Source: Chytridium lagenaria (lineage: Eukaryota > Chytridiomycota > Chytridiomycetes > Chytridiales > Chytridiaceae). Taken from it: 64,000 bases of DNA. Position numbers and translations under genes: made by a program. The notes beneath the pieces are model-generated. The model was not told the origin of the DNA. It saw only the letters and a list, made by a program, of their open reading frames with translations, and did not search any database. Positions within the stretch are counted from its first letter, which is position 1. Every line of letters begins with the position of its first letter. Positions 43,969-56,528 of this stretch are shown here, piece after piece. The stretch spans positions 1-64,000 of the forward strand of contig JAHLKC010000091.1 in the NCBI GenBank assembly GCA_025449115.1, written 5' to 3'.

Positions 43969-46900
43969 TCATCTCCCTTTCCCACCGCTTTGTTGCTGCT
44001 TCTTAAAGATCTTCTTTCCCGTCGTCTTCCTCCGTTTATCCGCCTCCTCCTCCCTCGCCTTCGCCATAGCCGCCAAGCGTCCTCTCCTAATCTCCGTTTT
44101 AGCCTTCCCCTTCCGATCCTTATCATTCTTGATTGTATTGATAGTCTGCATGAGATGATACACCTTCTTCTCATCAGGCTCCAACAGCACGGCGCGGCGT
44201 TGCATGAGTGTCGGTTTCTTTCTTGCGGCATCGAGTTTGGGTTTAGAAGTAAAGGGTAGAGAGTTTTGAAGGGATTTTGGTATGGAAAGCTATGAGAAAA
44301 AATAGTTAGTAAAGGGTTCGCGGGTTATGATGCAGAGTTACCTTGTTAAATTTACGCTCCTTCCTCTCAATATCTTTATATAAAGAGTCTTTGTTAAGGG
44401 GTGCTTTCAGGGCCTTATCGGCACGGATTTGGCCAGTAAGTCTAAGGCCTGACCATTCGGTCTTTTTGGCGAGGAGAAGGGAGCAGACGGGGTTGTAGAA
44501 ACGTTTAGGTTTGACGGGATACCAAGCGCGAAGGAATACGATATCTATAAATGAAATTTATTAAAACCAAGTGCATTTATATTTTACATGGCAAAGGAGA
44601 ATAACAACTTACCACTTAGCAGAATCTTGTCTTCAAACGTAGCTCTGAAAGTACCTTCCGGTTTCTAATACACAGCCGTCAGCCTCATAAAATGATACAC
44701 CCGTAATATCGGCGACTTACTGGCAATGCCTTTTTGACCTGTCCACGAATACCACTGACAGTTCGAATGCTAGATCCCTCAAACTTAGCAACTTCCAACG
44801 GGTGGTAAACATGTCCTTGATGAACGCCGTGTTCTTGAAGATCTTGTACGGAGTTCCGGTCAACTTTAGCTTTTTGACGGTCTCGACGGACTGATCGATG
44901 TCGAGAATAACTCCTGTAGCGGAGACGCGGAAATTTTGCTGAAAAGGTTTGTGAGAAATTAAAAGGAGGTGAGGGACGATACCGTAGTGTCGGTGATAGT
45001 GTTGAAGGCGCAGAAACCGGTTGTGGAGGAGTGACTGGACCTAAATTTTAAAAAATTACAATGTTATGCAAAACATATCATAAACGAGTTCTAACCATAA
45101 AAGGCGGCGAGACAATGCATATGCTCTGGTGAATATTTAAGCATCCGATTTCTTGTTCCATCGTTAAGGGAATATAATGGAATACTCTGGAACCGTCTCC
45201 ACCCAAGCGAAAATACCATTGGATCGTTCGTCTTCAAAATCTTTTTATGCCAACGGTGCTTCTTAATCCTCGCCTGAATTATAACCGTCGTAAGTATCGA
45301 AAAGGGCAAAACATTTAAAACCTGAATGAACCCAAATGTCTCCTCGGTTTGCAAAAGCCCACCCGCGATAATAGGGTACGATGGATCAAAGTTTTCAATA
45401 AACTCTGCCGCAACCCCTTTGATGATAATCCTCACATAACTTCCAGCCTTGTGTCCTTCCACGGCAACGCGTGATTCCTCGTCATCATCCCTAAACTCGG
45501 CTTTATTAATCTCAGTCTGCTTCTCCTGATCGGCTTTGGCGTTCTCGAATACATTAGCGGTTTTATCGTCTTCATCTTCATCGTAGATTTCGTCAAATTT
45601 CCGCTTAAGCTTCTCTTTTTTCTCTTCCAAAGATTCCACGGCGGCTTCTGCGTCTCCCTCCACAGCAGCTGTAGCGATGGTTCCGTTTTCAAGATCCTCG
45701 AAATCTCCGAAAACCTCTTCGCCACCCTCTGCTGCCGTTTGCGCGTCTGCTCCCGTAACAAAGAAACCTCTTATCGAATCCAACATCTTCGCAATTCGTT
45801 AGACCAAACAAAACTTATGCGACAAAACGCACCTCTTCATCTGACCATTCTGCCAAGGTGTCATCTGAGATCTCAAATTTACACGTATCCAGATACCGCA
45901 AACTTGGCTTCTCGACTTTCTTTCGTTTCGTTGTCTTGAACAACAAATCATTGTCAACAGCCTCCAACGTCGATGCGGGTTGCTCCGCCTCCTCTTGCTC
46001 CCAGAATTTCACGTCAGAGTAGATCAGCTTGCCCAGATTCTCTCGTTGACTCCATCCCAGCGTTCCTGCAAACTCCGTCAAATGGGTGTTGACCCGCTTA
46101 AAGTCTGCAACAAGTCCAGATGGTTCGTCAACGTCATTTTCATCATCGTGTTCATTGCCAGAAAGGTCGCTGTCAGATTCGGCGAAAGCAATATCGGCTG
46201 CATCTTCTTCTCCTTGAATCAACTTGGAGCTCACACGTCGACGACCGGCACGATGGGGTGCGTCTGAAGCATAATCGTCGTCGCTGTCAAGAGAGGATAC
46301 TGACGCACTATCATCGTCATCATCATCATCGGCACCATCTTCGCCGATGTTTTCATCGTCATCTGAATAAGCGTCCTCGGTCTCCCCAACTTCATCGTCA
46401 GACTCCATGTCGAAAGAACTTATGGTCATGGGTTCAGAAGAACTAAAAAGTTTCATTTCACTCAATTTCATTTTATCGGAAAAAGTGGTCCGGGATTCCT
46501 GCAAGTCCATCACCATGCGATCACCGGCTGATAAATCTTTCTCCTGTTAGTTGCATATATTAGATGTGTTTGGTACCTTCTCCGTCCTTATTTGACAAGT
46601 GTCCAGGAACATGAATATACACAGCATCTTTATCGTAGACAATTCCACCAAGATCTGACATTGGGGCATAGATGAGTTTGTGTTTCTCGGAAAGGCGTTT
46701 TCGTACTTTGTCGGGTAGTGGGCAGGGATCGGGGATTTTGGTGGCTTCAGATATAGAGAGGTCGCCAACGCCGGGTATGTGAATCTGAGCATTCCCAGAT
46801 TGGAAAAAAAAAAGAAATCAGAAATCGAAGGCACGCAGAAAGAAAGAGACACAATGACAGGGGGCGGGGAGGGGAATACGTACTCTTGTGCTGGGTTTTA

Positions 46901-47919
46901 AATTTGTTCCGCGAAGATATCCAAAAACGGAGACGGTACGATTTGCTTTTGGATTTTCCTGCAACACGTTCGGGTCCGTTAAATCTTCCACACGATCCAC
47001 CAAAACATAAGGATGCGTATTTCTCCAAATTAACGGCCTAAATTTTGTAATTGAAATAAATCTTGCCAAGTTCAACACATCCTGTTTAAGATACTTGTTG
47101 TTGATCATTCCAGAAAGATAGAAAAGCTTTGCTCCTTGGTAGATCTCAGTCCAGAACCTTTGCTTAATCCGCTTCTTCACTTTACGTTGGCGTTTGTTGT
47201 CACGAAATTTATCGAGAAAGGTGAGGACACCCATGACTTTAGGAAAACCGTGGCATTGAAGGACGTTGAGGAATTCAAAAGTTTCCATCTCGAAACCAAA
47301 AGATGCATCGATGACGAGAAGAACGAGGTCCACGACTTTTGCAATATCGATCATGCTATTCAAGTCGTTGCTGCATTCGATGAACGTAAGACGGCGATTC
47401 TTTCCTGTGGGAAATAATTAGAGCGTGTTAGAATGCATTCCTGCGGAAGAGTCATTCTGCATACCACTAACGACGGTGATAGGGCCTGTTACTTCAGTCA
47501 AATTCTGCTTCGTGTAGTGCCTGATAAGAGATCTGATCAAGGTGGACTTGCCAGTCTAATAAGGAATCATCGCATTCATGTGTCAGCCATTGATTTTCAA
47601 TATGTAATAAGAACGATATCTACCTTAGGTGGCCCAACTACAGCAATGACTATGGTGGTGCTTCCTCAGGACTTCGATCGACTAGAGGCATATGTAGTCT
47701 GGTCTGGTCCTTATCCAGGTTTCTCCTGATGGCCTTCTCCGCTCTCCTCCCAGAATATGAAGCGAAAGCCTTTTAAAAGGTGTCAACCGCACATCCATAT
47801 CGTCTTCCACATACTTTTGGATTATTCTTTTCCGCATTCTTGTTAGGACCTTTCTTCTTTTCAGCCTTTGGACCAGCCTGCCTTGCTCTGTGAGCTTTAG
47901 GCTCTTCACCTCCAGGCAT
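43969..47919 (-). CDS. BMS1: Ribosome biogenesis GTPase Bms1
   Basis: Bms1 is the nucleolar GTPase of the small-subunit processome, needed for 18S rRNA maturation with Rcl1. The start MPGGEEPKAHRARQAGPKAE is the family N-terminus. The P-loop IVIAVVGPPK-VGKSTLI is split by an intron. SMIDIAKVVDLVLLVIDASF and ETFEFLNVLQCHGFPKVMGV belong to the GTPase domain, followed by FWTEIYQGAKLFYLSG. An acidic region with Asp runs (46250-46450) follows. The C-terminal domain reads KKHRWHKKILKTNDPMVFSL and RNRMLKYSPEHMHC. The end is the family's basic tail (QRRAVLLEPDEKKVYHLMQT... to KKIFKKQQQSGGKGR). About ten short introns interrupt it. One probable 1-nt deletion lies near 47655, before the P-loop. Confidence 0.93.
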
Positions 47920-48010
47920 GACTGACGATGCTTATTTACTGAAAAAGTGGGTGAGAGAAAGAAAAAAAAAAAAAAAGGCTTGTCAGCCAGATGACAATTC
48001 TTTATTTACA

Positions 48011-48283
48011 CTATGGGTGTGTTTCTGACACAAGGGCATTCCGAGACGGAAAACGATCGCAACTGTAACTGGCCACTTGTCGAGGATGTAAAACGTATTT
48101 GTACAAGTAAGCAGGTTGGAGCCAAGAAGGAGGCTCGCCCTTAAATGCAATATGAGATGTTAAAGTCGGTTAAGATGCTAAACTGACCAGGGAGGTCGAT
48201 GGTGGCTTGCCAAGTAGATATGTGGACGCGGCCATCGCTAAGAGGTCGTCAACGGTCATGCTCTGAACAGAGAAGCGATGCAT
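48011..48283 (-). CDS. Small two-exon protein, unassigned
   Basis: A 74-residue protein is read from ATG 48283 (MHRFSVQSMTVDDLLAMAAS) through an intron with donor GTCAGT near 48186 and acceptor TTTAAG near 48137. It continues GEPPSWLQPAYLYKYVLHPR and ends with a stop at 48011. Frame is kept across the splice. No family is recognised; the N-terminus could be a mitochondrial targeting sequence. It lies upstream of BMS1 on the same strand, 91 bp away. The intact spliced frame is the only support. Confidence 0.4.
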
Positions 48284-48852
48284 CTTGATAGTGAAGAGTC
48301 AATAAAGACGGTGGCGAGGACGCTGAATAAACAGGAAGATTCTGCCGATAGCTGGTAGAAGAGCTTGAGGACAGAGCAAATGTGTAAATACCTACACTCG
48401 GCAATAATGATATTTTAAAAATTGCACAAACACAGAGCGAAGAATCCGTCTTTTGTTTGATTAAAGTTCATCGAGAGGGCCTAAACTTTTGTAAGCATTG
48501 GAGGCCATGATGTCCTATATACCGAAAAATTATCGTCAAGCTACCCCAAATGTACATTTATTTTATGTAATTACATGCCACTATATTATTCCCATAACGT
48601 TTCATTATTTACACCATTTACAAATCTAAACTCTATCCAAAAACTGCCTCATCAAACCCAACCCAAATATAATACTTTTCTTATCTTTTAACCTTGACTT
48701 CGGTGCTAGAGAAAAGTGCTTTGTGATGGTGATCAATGGGATGCAGATGATATTTTGGCTTTCTTTTAGAGTGTGGCTTTGATGATGATAATGATGATGA
48801 TGGAAAAGGTGGGGGGGTCTAACACAAGTGAATTAATACATTATTTCAACAA
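48284..48852. other. Spacer upstream of the small gene and 3' of the CCDC33-like gene
   Basis: AT-rich, with no supported gene. A short (GATGAT)n-like run lies at 48780-48800. Confidence 0.35.
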
Positions 48853-51800
48853 TCATTTATGCAAAGACAAAAAATTCATTACCGCTAGAGGTTTTTCAAT
48901 CGGGCTGTCGGTAGCAGTACTGAACCGTGCAATTTTATTCGCAAATTCATCAGCACGCCTAGCCAACTTAAAACAAGGTCAGAAGAGTGCAGATTTTTTT
49001 ACATTTTTTTAAAGAAAAATAGAACACCGTGCAAACCTCAGCTTCTAACGCAGCCACTCTAACTTCCGCAACTTCAGCACGTAATAGTAATCTTGCATAT
49101 TCTTGATCAGCCTTTAAAGAGAAATAGTTAACGCCATGCTCTGAATTAGCTTTCGTACTAAATTGTCTTTTGGGGCTGCTGCTACGTCCTTAACAGCAAC
49201 ACTTGTGCACTATAAAATACTCAATCACAGAAGAAACCTTGACTATTCTACCTCAGATTCCTCCTTCATCTTATCAATCTGCACCTTCAATTTCTTATTT
49301 TCGTCGATAAGCATCTTGCATATCCCAGACTCAATCGACCCAGGATCCGTTTTTGCTACAGGAAGCACCTTTGACAACGCTTCTGAACGCAAATCTAAAT
49401 GAGCATTTTATCGTCAGTTGTATTTCGTACCTCTATCCTCGAGAGGTAACAGTTGGCGCAAGAGGCTTTCAAATTTTGCTATCACCTGTTCTTGCTTTTT
49501 GATTGTATCTTTAACCGCGCTGATCTCTCTGCTGAGGCCTAACGCTCGGTTAGTTTTGGTATTATTATGATTAAAACTTGTAATTTTTGAACGTAAGCCT
49601 GTTGCGCGATATGTGCTTGCTGGAGTTCGTGAAACTTCCCTGCAATATTAGTATTCTTATTAAATGTCAGCATCAGCCTCCAGAGAATTTCGCAAAGAGA
49701 ACGGGGACGCAATAAGTATTTAAAATGTTGCGTAGCTACCACAGAATTGGCTTCACTCAGATGCTCCAGTTTTTTCTGCATTTCCTTTCCTCTATGTATC
49801 TCTAGCTGCAAACGATTCGCAATAATCACATAACGCTTCCTTAATTCATCATCCGGTATCGCATCAATGTCCACAGTATTCATCAACTGCGCCAACTTAA
49901 GCTCTTTGCTCTGAATGACACGCTCCAAATCCTTGATTTTTTTCTGATACAATATTTATATATAGTTCAGAAAACCACAAACGTATACCTCCAACAATGC
50001 GTTTCGTTCTCGTACAGAAAACAAATCCTGACCAACTCGCTTCACAGCTTCTGTCCGATCCGCCAATTCCTTCAAAAGTCTATCAATAAGCCTCTGTCGT
50101 TGCTCAATGTCATGCAACGTAAATGACGCTGCCTTTGGGTCAATCATCCTAAACCATGAATACTTGTTTTATGCAACGACAAACTCTTTAGCTTTATCCA
50201 TTGAGGCTTTGACCTGTCTCTCTCGATCAGTTTTCACCGCCTTTAAAATCTCATCCAAATTCGCTTCAGGATTCTCCATTTTTGGTCCATCGATTCTTCG
50301 TGAATATGTATCCAATGTGCTGGTCTCAATCACGTCCTTTTTACCGTATGCAGGCGACTTCATGCTATCCAAATTATCTCGTTCAACCGGAGACGCTTCA
50401 TTCTATATAATGTTAAAAAATATTGAATACAAAACCAACCCAGTTTCGTGGTATCATCACATCTAACACGCAAAACACGCGTTCACTTCCGGGTAATCGT
50501 TTATAGGCGTCGACAAAATTCAACTTTATATTTGAAAGCGGCAGAATAGGTGTTTGTACGGTCGACGGTATGACGGTAAGATCGCCTAACGGAATAATTG
50601 TGTATGCAACCATGTCGCTTATAAGTCTTTGCCTCCCTTCTTGTGGGTCGTCTAATTGAGATGAGTGCGGAGACGGTGATTCATTATAAAATTCAATGAC
50701 AAGACATGTTTCCGCTGTATACTCTTTCTACAAAGCGTTAGAAAACGACGGAAAGTCTGCGCCTACGATGGGTATTCCAAATAAGAAAATTTGATTCCAT
50801 ATTGGAATAGTTGTGTGGGGGGCGCTACACGTCATCTGAAAATAGTCGTCTGAGTTGGGAGAAAAGTGTTTGGATTTGTCGTAAACCAGATATGGAAGAA
50901 TTCCATGCTTTTGGAGGGGAAAGTCACTGATAAGACGGCCGGTGGAATCGCAGTCTAATGCTATTGGAGATTGAACAACGGAACGTTTGGATGGATATCC
51001 TTCCTATATGGTTTTAGTAAGGTCAAAAAGAAAATCACCTCATATCGTCTATCGAGCGTTCTCATTCTGGCAGCATAATCTACCCCGCTCTGCACAACCC
51101 TTAATATAGCCTGACATCTCATAGGAAGCGGCAAAGGATGTGGTGCGATGCTTTTCAACACGAACCCCATAAACATCATCTTCGTGGTATACTCTCTCTG
51201 CAGAGAATCAATCTGTTCGATTGACGTGTCAATGTTAATGATACTGATCCGGAGATGCGGATTTGGGAGCTGAGGATTTGGAGAGACGGAGCGTAAAACA
51301 AGAGAAACTTGTCTGTATGATGGGAAGAATAAGCATGAGATAGGAATGCTAAATTTAGCAAGATATCGTTTTGATAAATGGTCGGCGAGAGCGATGTGAA
51401 TTATTGGGGTTTGAGAGAGCGTGTAAGCGTCTTGGAGGTCAATAATAAATTTTTCGGCAAAGGAGGCCTCCCTAATAATTTAGGATGTTGATCTGTTTCG
51501 GTAGACGAATACCTGGAAGGTAAAGACGCGTGGGTTGATAAAGTTGCAGGAAGGTTTTCTTCATACTCTTTGGAAGTTTTTACGGAAACGAACGCGTGGG
51601 GCAATGATGATTCTCCGGTGGACGAGTTATGAATAAGTGGTAAGTCCCAAGCGTCGTGAACGAAAATAATGATAGACTGTTTAATTCTCTTGGGTGGTTC
51701 TTTTCCCACAAAGTAGGAATATACTTTTTTATATGTCAGTATCTTGCTAATGAAAACAGTAGCTCACATGAATTCATTGCCATAAGATTTTTTCGCTGCG

Positions 51801-52698
51801 TTTCTTGGGGAGGCAAAGCGCTTGTTGATGGTTCATCTGGAGTTACAAGTTTATCCTTGACAATGACACGCCCACTTGCAACCCTGTGAACGTTAGGAAT
51901 GTTTTAAAGTTTTTGATACTTTGCGGGTACTCCAGCATCCGTTTCCATTGTCTTCAACTTTATTCCAGTATCCCCTCTTTCTTGATTTGGCATAACCTCA
52001 ATAGTAGGTCTGGCTTTACTAACTTCAGCGTGGCCCGCCAATAAAGAACCATCCACGACTTGGAACATAGGAGCCGATAAATCATTTTCTTTCCCGCCCT
52101 CCCCGCTAACTTCTTCCGCCTGATCAAGGTCTATAAGGGATCTCGCCAACAACAACTTTCCGTACCCTCCATCACTATCCCCTCGTTCCAGCGCTACAAT
52201 GTTAGATGATTTATAACCTTGAGGTGCCGATACAACAGTATCGTCTTGATCCATTTGAAATGCCAGCTCAAGCGCCACACTCCCAACGGGTTGCCCGCTT
52301 GTAGAATCAACAATCTCCGACCGCCCATACACCATCGTCCCCGCATCATCCCTTGGCGCAAAGTCCTTTAATGTCATATCGCACCCTCCAACCTCTGCCA
52401 CCGCCGCACTCCCATCAACATCCTTATCTACCACAAAAGCTGAAACATGCACCCTCAATAGGCTATTCAGATCCGCCATGACATCCTTTGCATTCAATCC
52501 CGTAAAATACGACTTTCCCAAGATAAACGTAAACTTTGACTTTACGAAATCAGGATATGCAGTCTGCATCGACGACACATCCGTTCGTTCCGCCTTCTCA
52601 TAGTTTCGATATAACGTCGATATACGCACAAAGTAATGTGCCTCTCGCTGAAACGTCAAGTTGACCAAACTGCAATGAATTGTCACCATCTTCAACAA
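48853..52698 (-). CDS. CCDC33-like C2-domain and coiled-coil protein
   Basis: The first exon (52698-51904) encodes MLKMVTIHCSLVNLTFQREA and a long polar N-terminal region. The following exon has SIIIFVHDAWDLPLIH, a C2-domain-like strand pattern, and further C2-like segments follow down to about 50413. The C-terminal third is coiled coil: HDIEQRQRLIDRLLKELADR, ELRKRYVIIANRLQLEIHRG and FHELQQAHIAQQAYVQKLQ, the last being a CCDC33 signature as I recall it. The gene ends at 48853 after LARRADEFANKIARF. CCDC33 is associated with ciliated cells and spermatogenesis. It starts 51 bp from SART1 on the other strand. Confidence 0.65.
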
Positions 52699-52749
52699 AA
52701 CTCTTTTGTGAAACTTCCTATTTAAACATCTGGACGACGCAACTTCGCA
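52699..52749. promoter_or_regulatory. 51-bp divergent promoter between the CCDC33-like gene and SART1
   Basis: The two start codons face away from each other with only 51 bp between them, so at least one promoter must overlap the neighbour's leader or coding region. No TATA box is visible. Confidence 0.6.
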
Positions 52750-55219
52750 ATGGAAACAGACGATACGAATGGTGTTGCGGAGGAGGTGTCATTATCGGTT
52801 GATGAGACGAATCGGTTGAGGATATCGCTTGGTTTGAAGCCGTTGAACGAGAAGGCGAACGTTAAGAATGCGGCTGCAGAACAAAACTTTGCAAATGAAC
52901 GAAAGAGGCAACAGAGGCGGCTGGAGAGGTAACATGCATACATCGTTATTGTTTTAACCGACTTCAGACTTGCTATCATTGAACGCGCAGCAAAGTAAGA
53001 TTCTACGCTAGGATTGTAGCTGATGTCATTTTAGAGATACGAAATCGGCAAAGCTAAATACGAAACTGGAGGGTAAAGGGTTGGGCGATGTTGATGACTG
53101 CGAGGACGATCCGCTTGCATGGGCATCCAAGCACAAAGCTTTCCTCGAAAAACAAAAACGCAAGGCCGCAAAACTTGCCCAAAAAAAAGCTAAAGAGATG
53201 GATGAAATGGATGCCCAAGAATACACATCAGGTTTGCTATTAAAAGGTGGTTTTCTTACTAATGAATTACATAGCGGATTTAGCAGGATTGAGGGTCGCG
53301 CATGATCTGAGTAATATTAAGGACGATGTGCTTGTGCTAGCTGATAAGAGGGTGTTGGATGAAGGTTTGAGGAATGTTATTCTGTATAACCTAATGGAGA
53401 TTAGATGCTGATGAGGATGAACTGGTTTCTGTTGCTCTCGCCGAATCAGAGCGTCTTAACCAGAACCTTACCAATAAAAAGGGCAAACCTGGTTATAGCG
53501 CCTACGACGACCAATTTGACTCAAAACCACGGCTCCTTTCCCAATACGATGAAGAAATCGACGGACCTATTCGACATGGGTTCACGTTAAATGCTTCAGG
53601 CGATGCGGAGATGGAGCCAGAGCCGAGTGTGTCCGAGAAATTAAAGGAAGGCGCCGTATCGCTGGAATTTGAGAAGATGCAGGAGATTAAGGACTATTAT
53701 ACCAAGGAGGAGATTGCGAGTTTCAATAAGCCAAAGAAGCGAAAGAAGAAGTCAAAGGCCCGTCAAGTTGATGTGGAGGAAGCTTGGGTAGGCGAAGGTG
53801 GGGAGGAAGATGCGATGGAGATTGTGACGGTGAACGGGAAGAGTAACGTTGCGAACAAAATCGATGACGTGAATTTCGTGGATGACGATGATTTGCAAGA
53901 GGCTTTGTCCAGGTCGCGAAAAATGGCAATCCAGAAAAAAGGACCGATGATTGATAGCATTTTGAACCGTATGCCCCAAATCATAATTTAAGGTCTAATA
54001 CTTTTTTCAGTGGGTAATGATGAAGACTACGGGGTTAGCGGCGGAATTGTTCTTTCCGCAACGTCAGAATTCGTCAATAGCTTGTCGGTGGAGAATTCCA
54101 TTAAACCACAGACAAAGGCCAACCCTGAGACTATTTCTGATGTACCAGTGAAGGAGGCACGAGCTGTGCAGCAGGATGATGATGTACCTATGTCTGATTC
54201 AGAAGTTAAAGAGGAGGAGCACGCTGAAAGTTCGGGTGATGAAGATATGGAGGATGTGGCGGGAGAGGACACATCGTTGCCTATGGTAAGCTCGTCGTTA
54301 TATATATTTTTCTAACAGATTTGTATAGGGGGGGGCTTTGGAAGAGGAACCTCTAGTTGCACGAGGCTTGGGCGCAACAGTCGCCCTTCTGACACAAAAA
54401 GGATTTATTGAACGAGTTAGCGAGGACCAAAAATTACGTGAACAGAAGCAATTGAAAAAGTTGCAATGGATTGCGAGTCAAAAGATTAAAGACAAGGTCA
54501 GGGAATTGGAGAAGGCGAAGGAGAAGGCAAGGAATAAGGCGAAGGGAGGGAAATCGGGAGGATATGTCGATGAATATAAGTTGGAGGAGGAACAGAAGGC
54601 CGCGGAGCGGAAACGTATGAGGGAACTTGAGGAGAAGTTTAAGGATTATACCCCCGATGTAAATCTGAAATATACGGATAACTTCGGGAATGATCTTGAC
54701 GCAAAAGAGGTTTGTAAAAACTCATCGCAAGTGATTGCAATCTAACAGACATAATAGGCATTCCGTTACCTTTCGCATAAGTTCCATGGAAAGACCTCTG
54801 GAAAGATGAAGACAGAAAAACGTTTAAAGAAGAAGGAAGAGGAACTTAAACTTCAACAAATGCTCAGTGCGGATACACCAATGAACACATCCACTCTTGA
54901 AAAGGTCAAGACATCCACATCGGCCCATGTGGTCCTTTCTGTTGGCAACAGGGGCCTAGTCCCAACCGACGTGTCGCTATCGGACGTTCGCGAAGTGGAG
55001 ACCAAAAGGAAGAAGACGAAAGCTCAGCGTGCTCCGGCAGCAACGCCGGTGCGATCTTTTATTACTGAAGTGGCATACGTTGATGCATCACAAGCGATTC
55101 CATCTGGGAACAGGGAGAAGGTTGCCTTTGGTTTGTCCACGAAGAAGCGAAACGCTGAAGGTGCAGGGTTGGAGGAGGATGTGTTGTCGAAGAAAATAAA
55201 GAAGGAAGGCGAAGCTTGA
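52750..55219 (+). CDS. SART1: U4/U6.U5 tri-snRNP protein SART1/Snu66
   Basis: The protein joins the tri-snRNP and is needed for spliceosome activation. The N-terminal motif SLSVDETNRLRISLGLKPLN is diagnostic. YTSADLAGLRVAHDL follows after an intron, and then DDEVLVLADKRVLDEG-like sequence. Later, FEKMQEIKDYYTKEEIASF and the GGIVLSATSEFVNSL motif match the middle. EEEPLVARGLGATVALLTQK and KEAFRYLSHKFHGKTSGKMK-type sequence near 54760-54810 give the conserved C-terminal core, with KMKTEKRLKKKEEE. The protein is strongly charged with helical repeats, as usual. About six short introns are seen. It starts 51 bp from a divergent neighbour. Confidence 0.92.
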
Positions 55220-55760
55220 ATAGTTTTCCACTACTCATCATATTCAATTCTTTGATCGTTCATCTGCAATCATTTTCCTTTTTAAGGCTTGCTGAAGAAG
55301 TTAGTGAAGTTCTGCGATGGCATGTCTCACCCATCTATCTTGACATTCAACATAGGCTTTGAATACATCTTTGCATGTGGTGTTGTATTTTTCTCTAACA
55401 TGTTATGCCATGCTGGAAATACGATCTTGGTTGTTACCTGTCGTAATTTAAGCGTGACATGCACACTCTTGAGTTCTTTGCTTCTTCAGCACAGAATTCT
55501 GTTGGATTCGGCAAGTCTTTGGGGAGGGAGAACATGCGACAGAGAAGAAATGGAAATGTCGACAATTTAATCAATGTGTCAAGCTTTTCTCTCTCATCAT
55601 CAAGGAACTTTTACGCCATAGTGCACGCCATTGCATGCCATTGGGCGTGATGTACAGCTATGTGGGCTAAACGGTAATATTACGGGAGTATTTATGAAAG
55701 AAAGTTCTGTCTGTTGTAACTGTTATTGATACTTATTTATCATATGAAAGGCGCTTTGCG
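55220..55760. other. Downstream region of SART1, no supported gene
   Basis: Open frames here lack domain features. A cluster of GCCAT/ACGCC words near 55613-55648 is the only repetitive feature noted. Confidence 0.35.
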
Positions 55761-56024
55761 AAAAAAAAAAGGGGCGAATACACTTTTTTAATCCTCTTCT
55801 CCCGTAAGTCGAAGAGTAAGACTTCATCCCCAATGTATATTCCGACTTTGTATCCAACTCCGGATCCGAGAATAATGCTACAGTTTGTGTAAGAACGTAA
55901 AATAGTCATTTAAATGTCATACTTGCTGTAAATCCTCAACGTCGACAGGCTTCTCCAGCAGAACTTGCCGCACAACATAGTCTAAATGTTTTGATTTCAG
56001 GATGCGATCGTAGATAGAGCTCAT
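55760..56024 (-). CDS. Small two-exon protein, unassigned
   Basis: From ATG 56024 the first exon reads MSSIYDRILKSKHLDYVVRQ and VLLEKPVDVEDLQQ to a GTATGA donor at 55922. After an acceptor at about 55878 a second frame reads IILGSGVGYKVGIYIGDEVL and LLFDLREKRIKKVYS. The two are off by one base, so either a 1-nt error or a different splice joins them. The size would be about 85 residues. No family is recognised; the beta-rich second half resembles a small barrel. Confidence 0.4.
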
Positions 56025-56218
56025 TTTCTATCCGCATTTGGATCTGGATAGAACGTCGTTAGAGCTGATGTTGGGTTATGTGTCTACAGTATCGGCTTTC
56101 AGGTTCTCCTGCAGGGTTTCGTTATTGCGCTGAGTGTTTGTTCCATGTTATAGAGATTATTGTTTTTGGACGAATGTCAAAGATCTACATCGTTTTATTT
56201 AGGGTTTTTTGATCTTAA

Positions 56219-56497
56219 ATGAATACGCACGTTGTCCCTATGAATCTTGGGACTGAAAGCGAGCACATTGGGATAAATCCTCAGCGGTTGAAGGTCTTAG
56301 ATCCTAGTTTTTGGATTTTTTTGGCGGTGTTTGTTTTTCTGTATATGCGATTTGGTGACATGTCAATCGCAACACACTCAGTTCCTGATAGGTCATCGAA
56401 TTTCAGAATACCTATAAAAGTAAGAAAAGCCCTCGGTAAAGCCAAACATTTGAAATTCAATAGTGTTGAAAGGCGGAAAATTATCCATCTGCACTAG
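56219..56497 (+). CDS. Small protein with one membrane segment, unassigned
   Basis: A 92-residue frame with a hydrophobic segment (FWIFLAVFVFLYMRF, about residues 33-47) and a basic C-terminus. The start is MNTHVVPMNLGTE. It lies between the small minus-strand gene and the end of APC10. It is not recognised and could be a chance frame. Confidence 0.3.
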   Translation: MNTHVVPMNLGTESEHIGINPQRLKVLDPSFWIFLAVFVFLYMRFGDMSIATHSVPDRSSNFRIPIKVRKALGKAKHLKFNSVERRKIIHLH

Positions 56498-56528
56498 CGA
56501 ACCCTTTGAATGAGTTAAATTAAAGACA

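Noticed and set aside
55289..55650. Overlapping plus-strand frames downstream of SART1
   Set aside because: They lack domains, start context and splice support, and probably lie in 3' untranslated or intergenic DNA.
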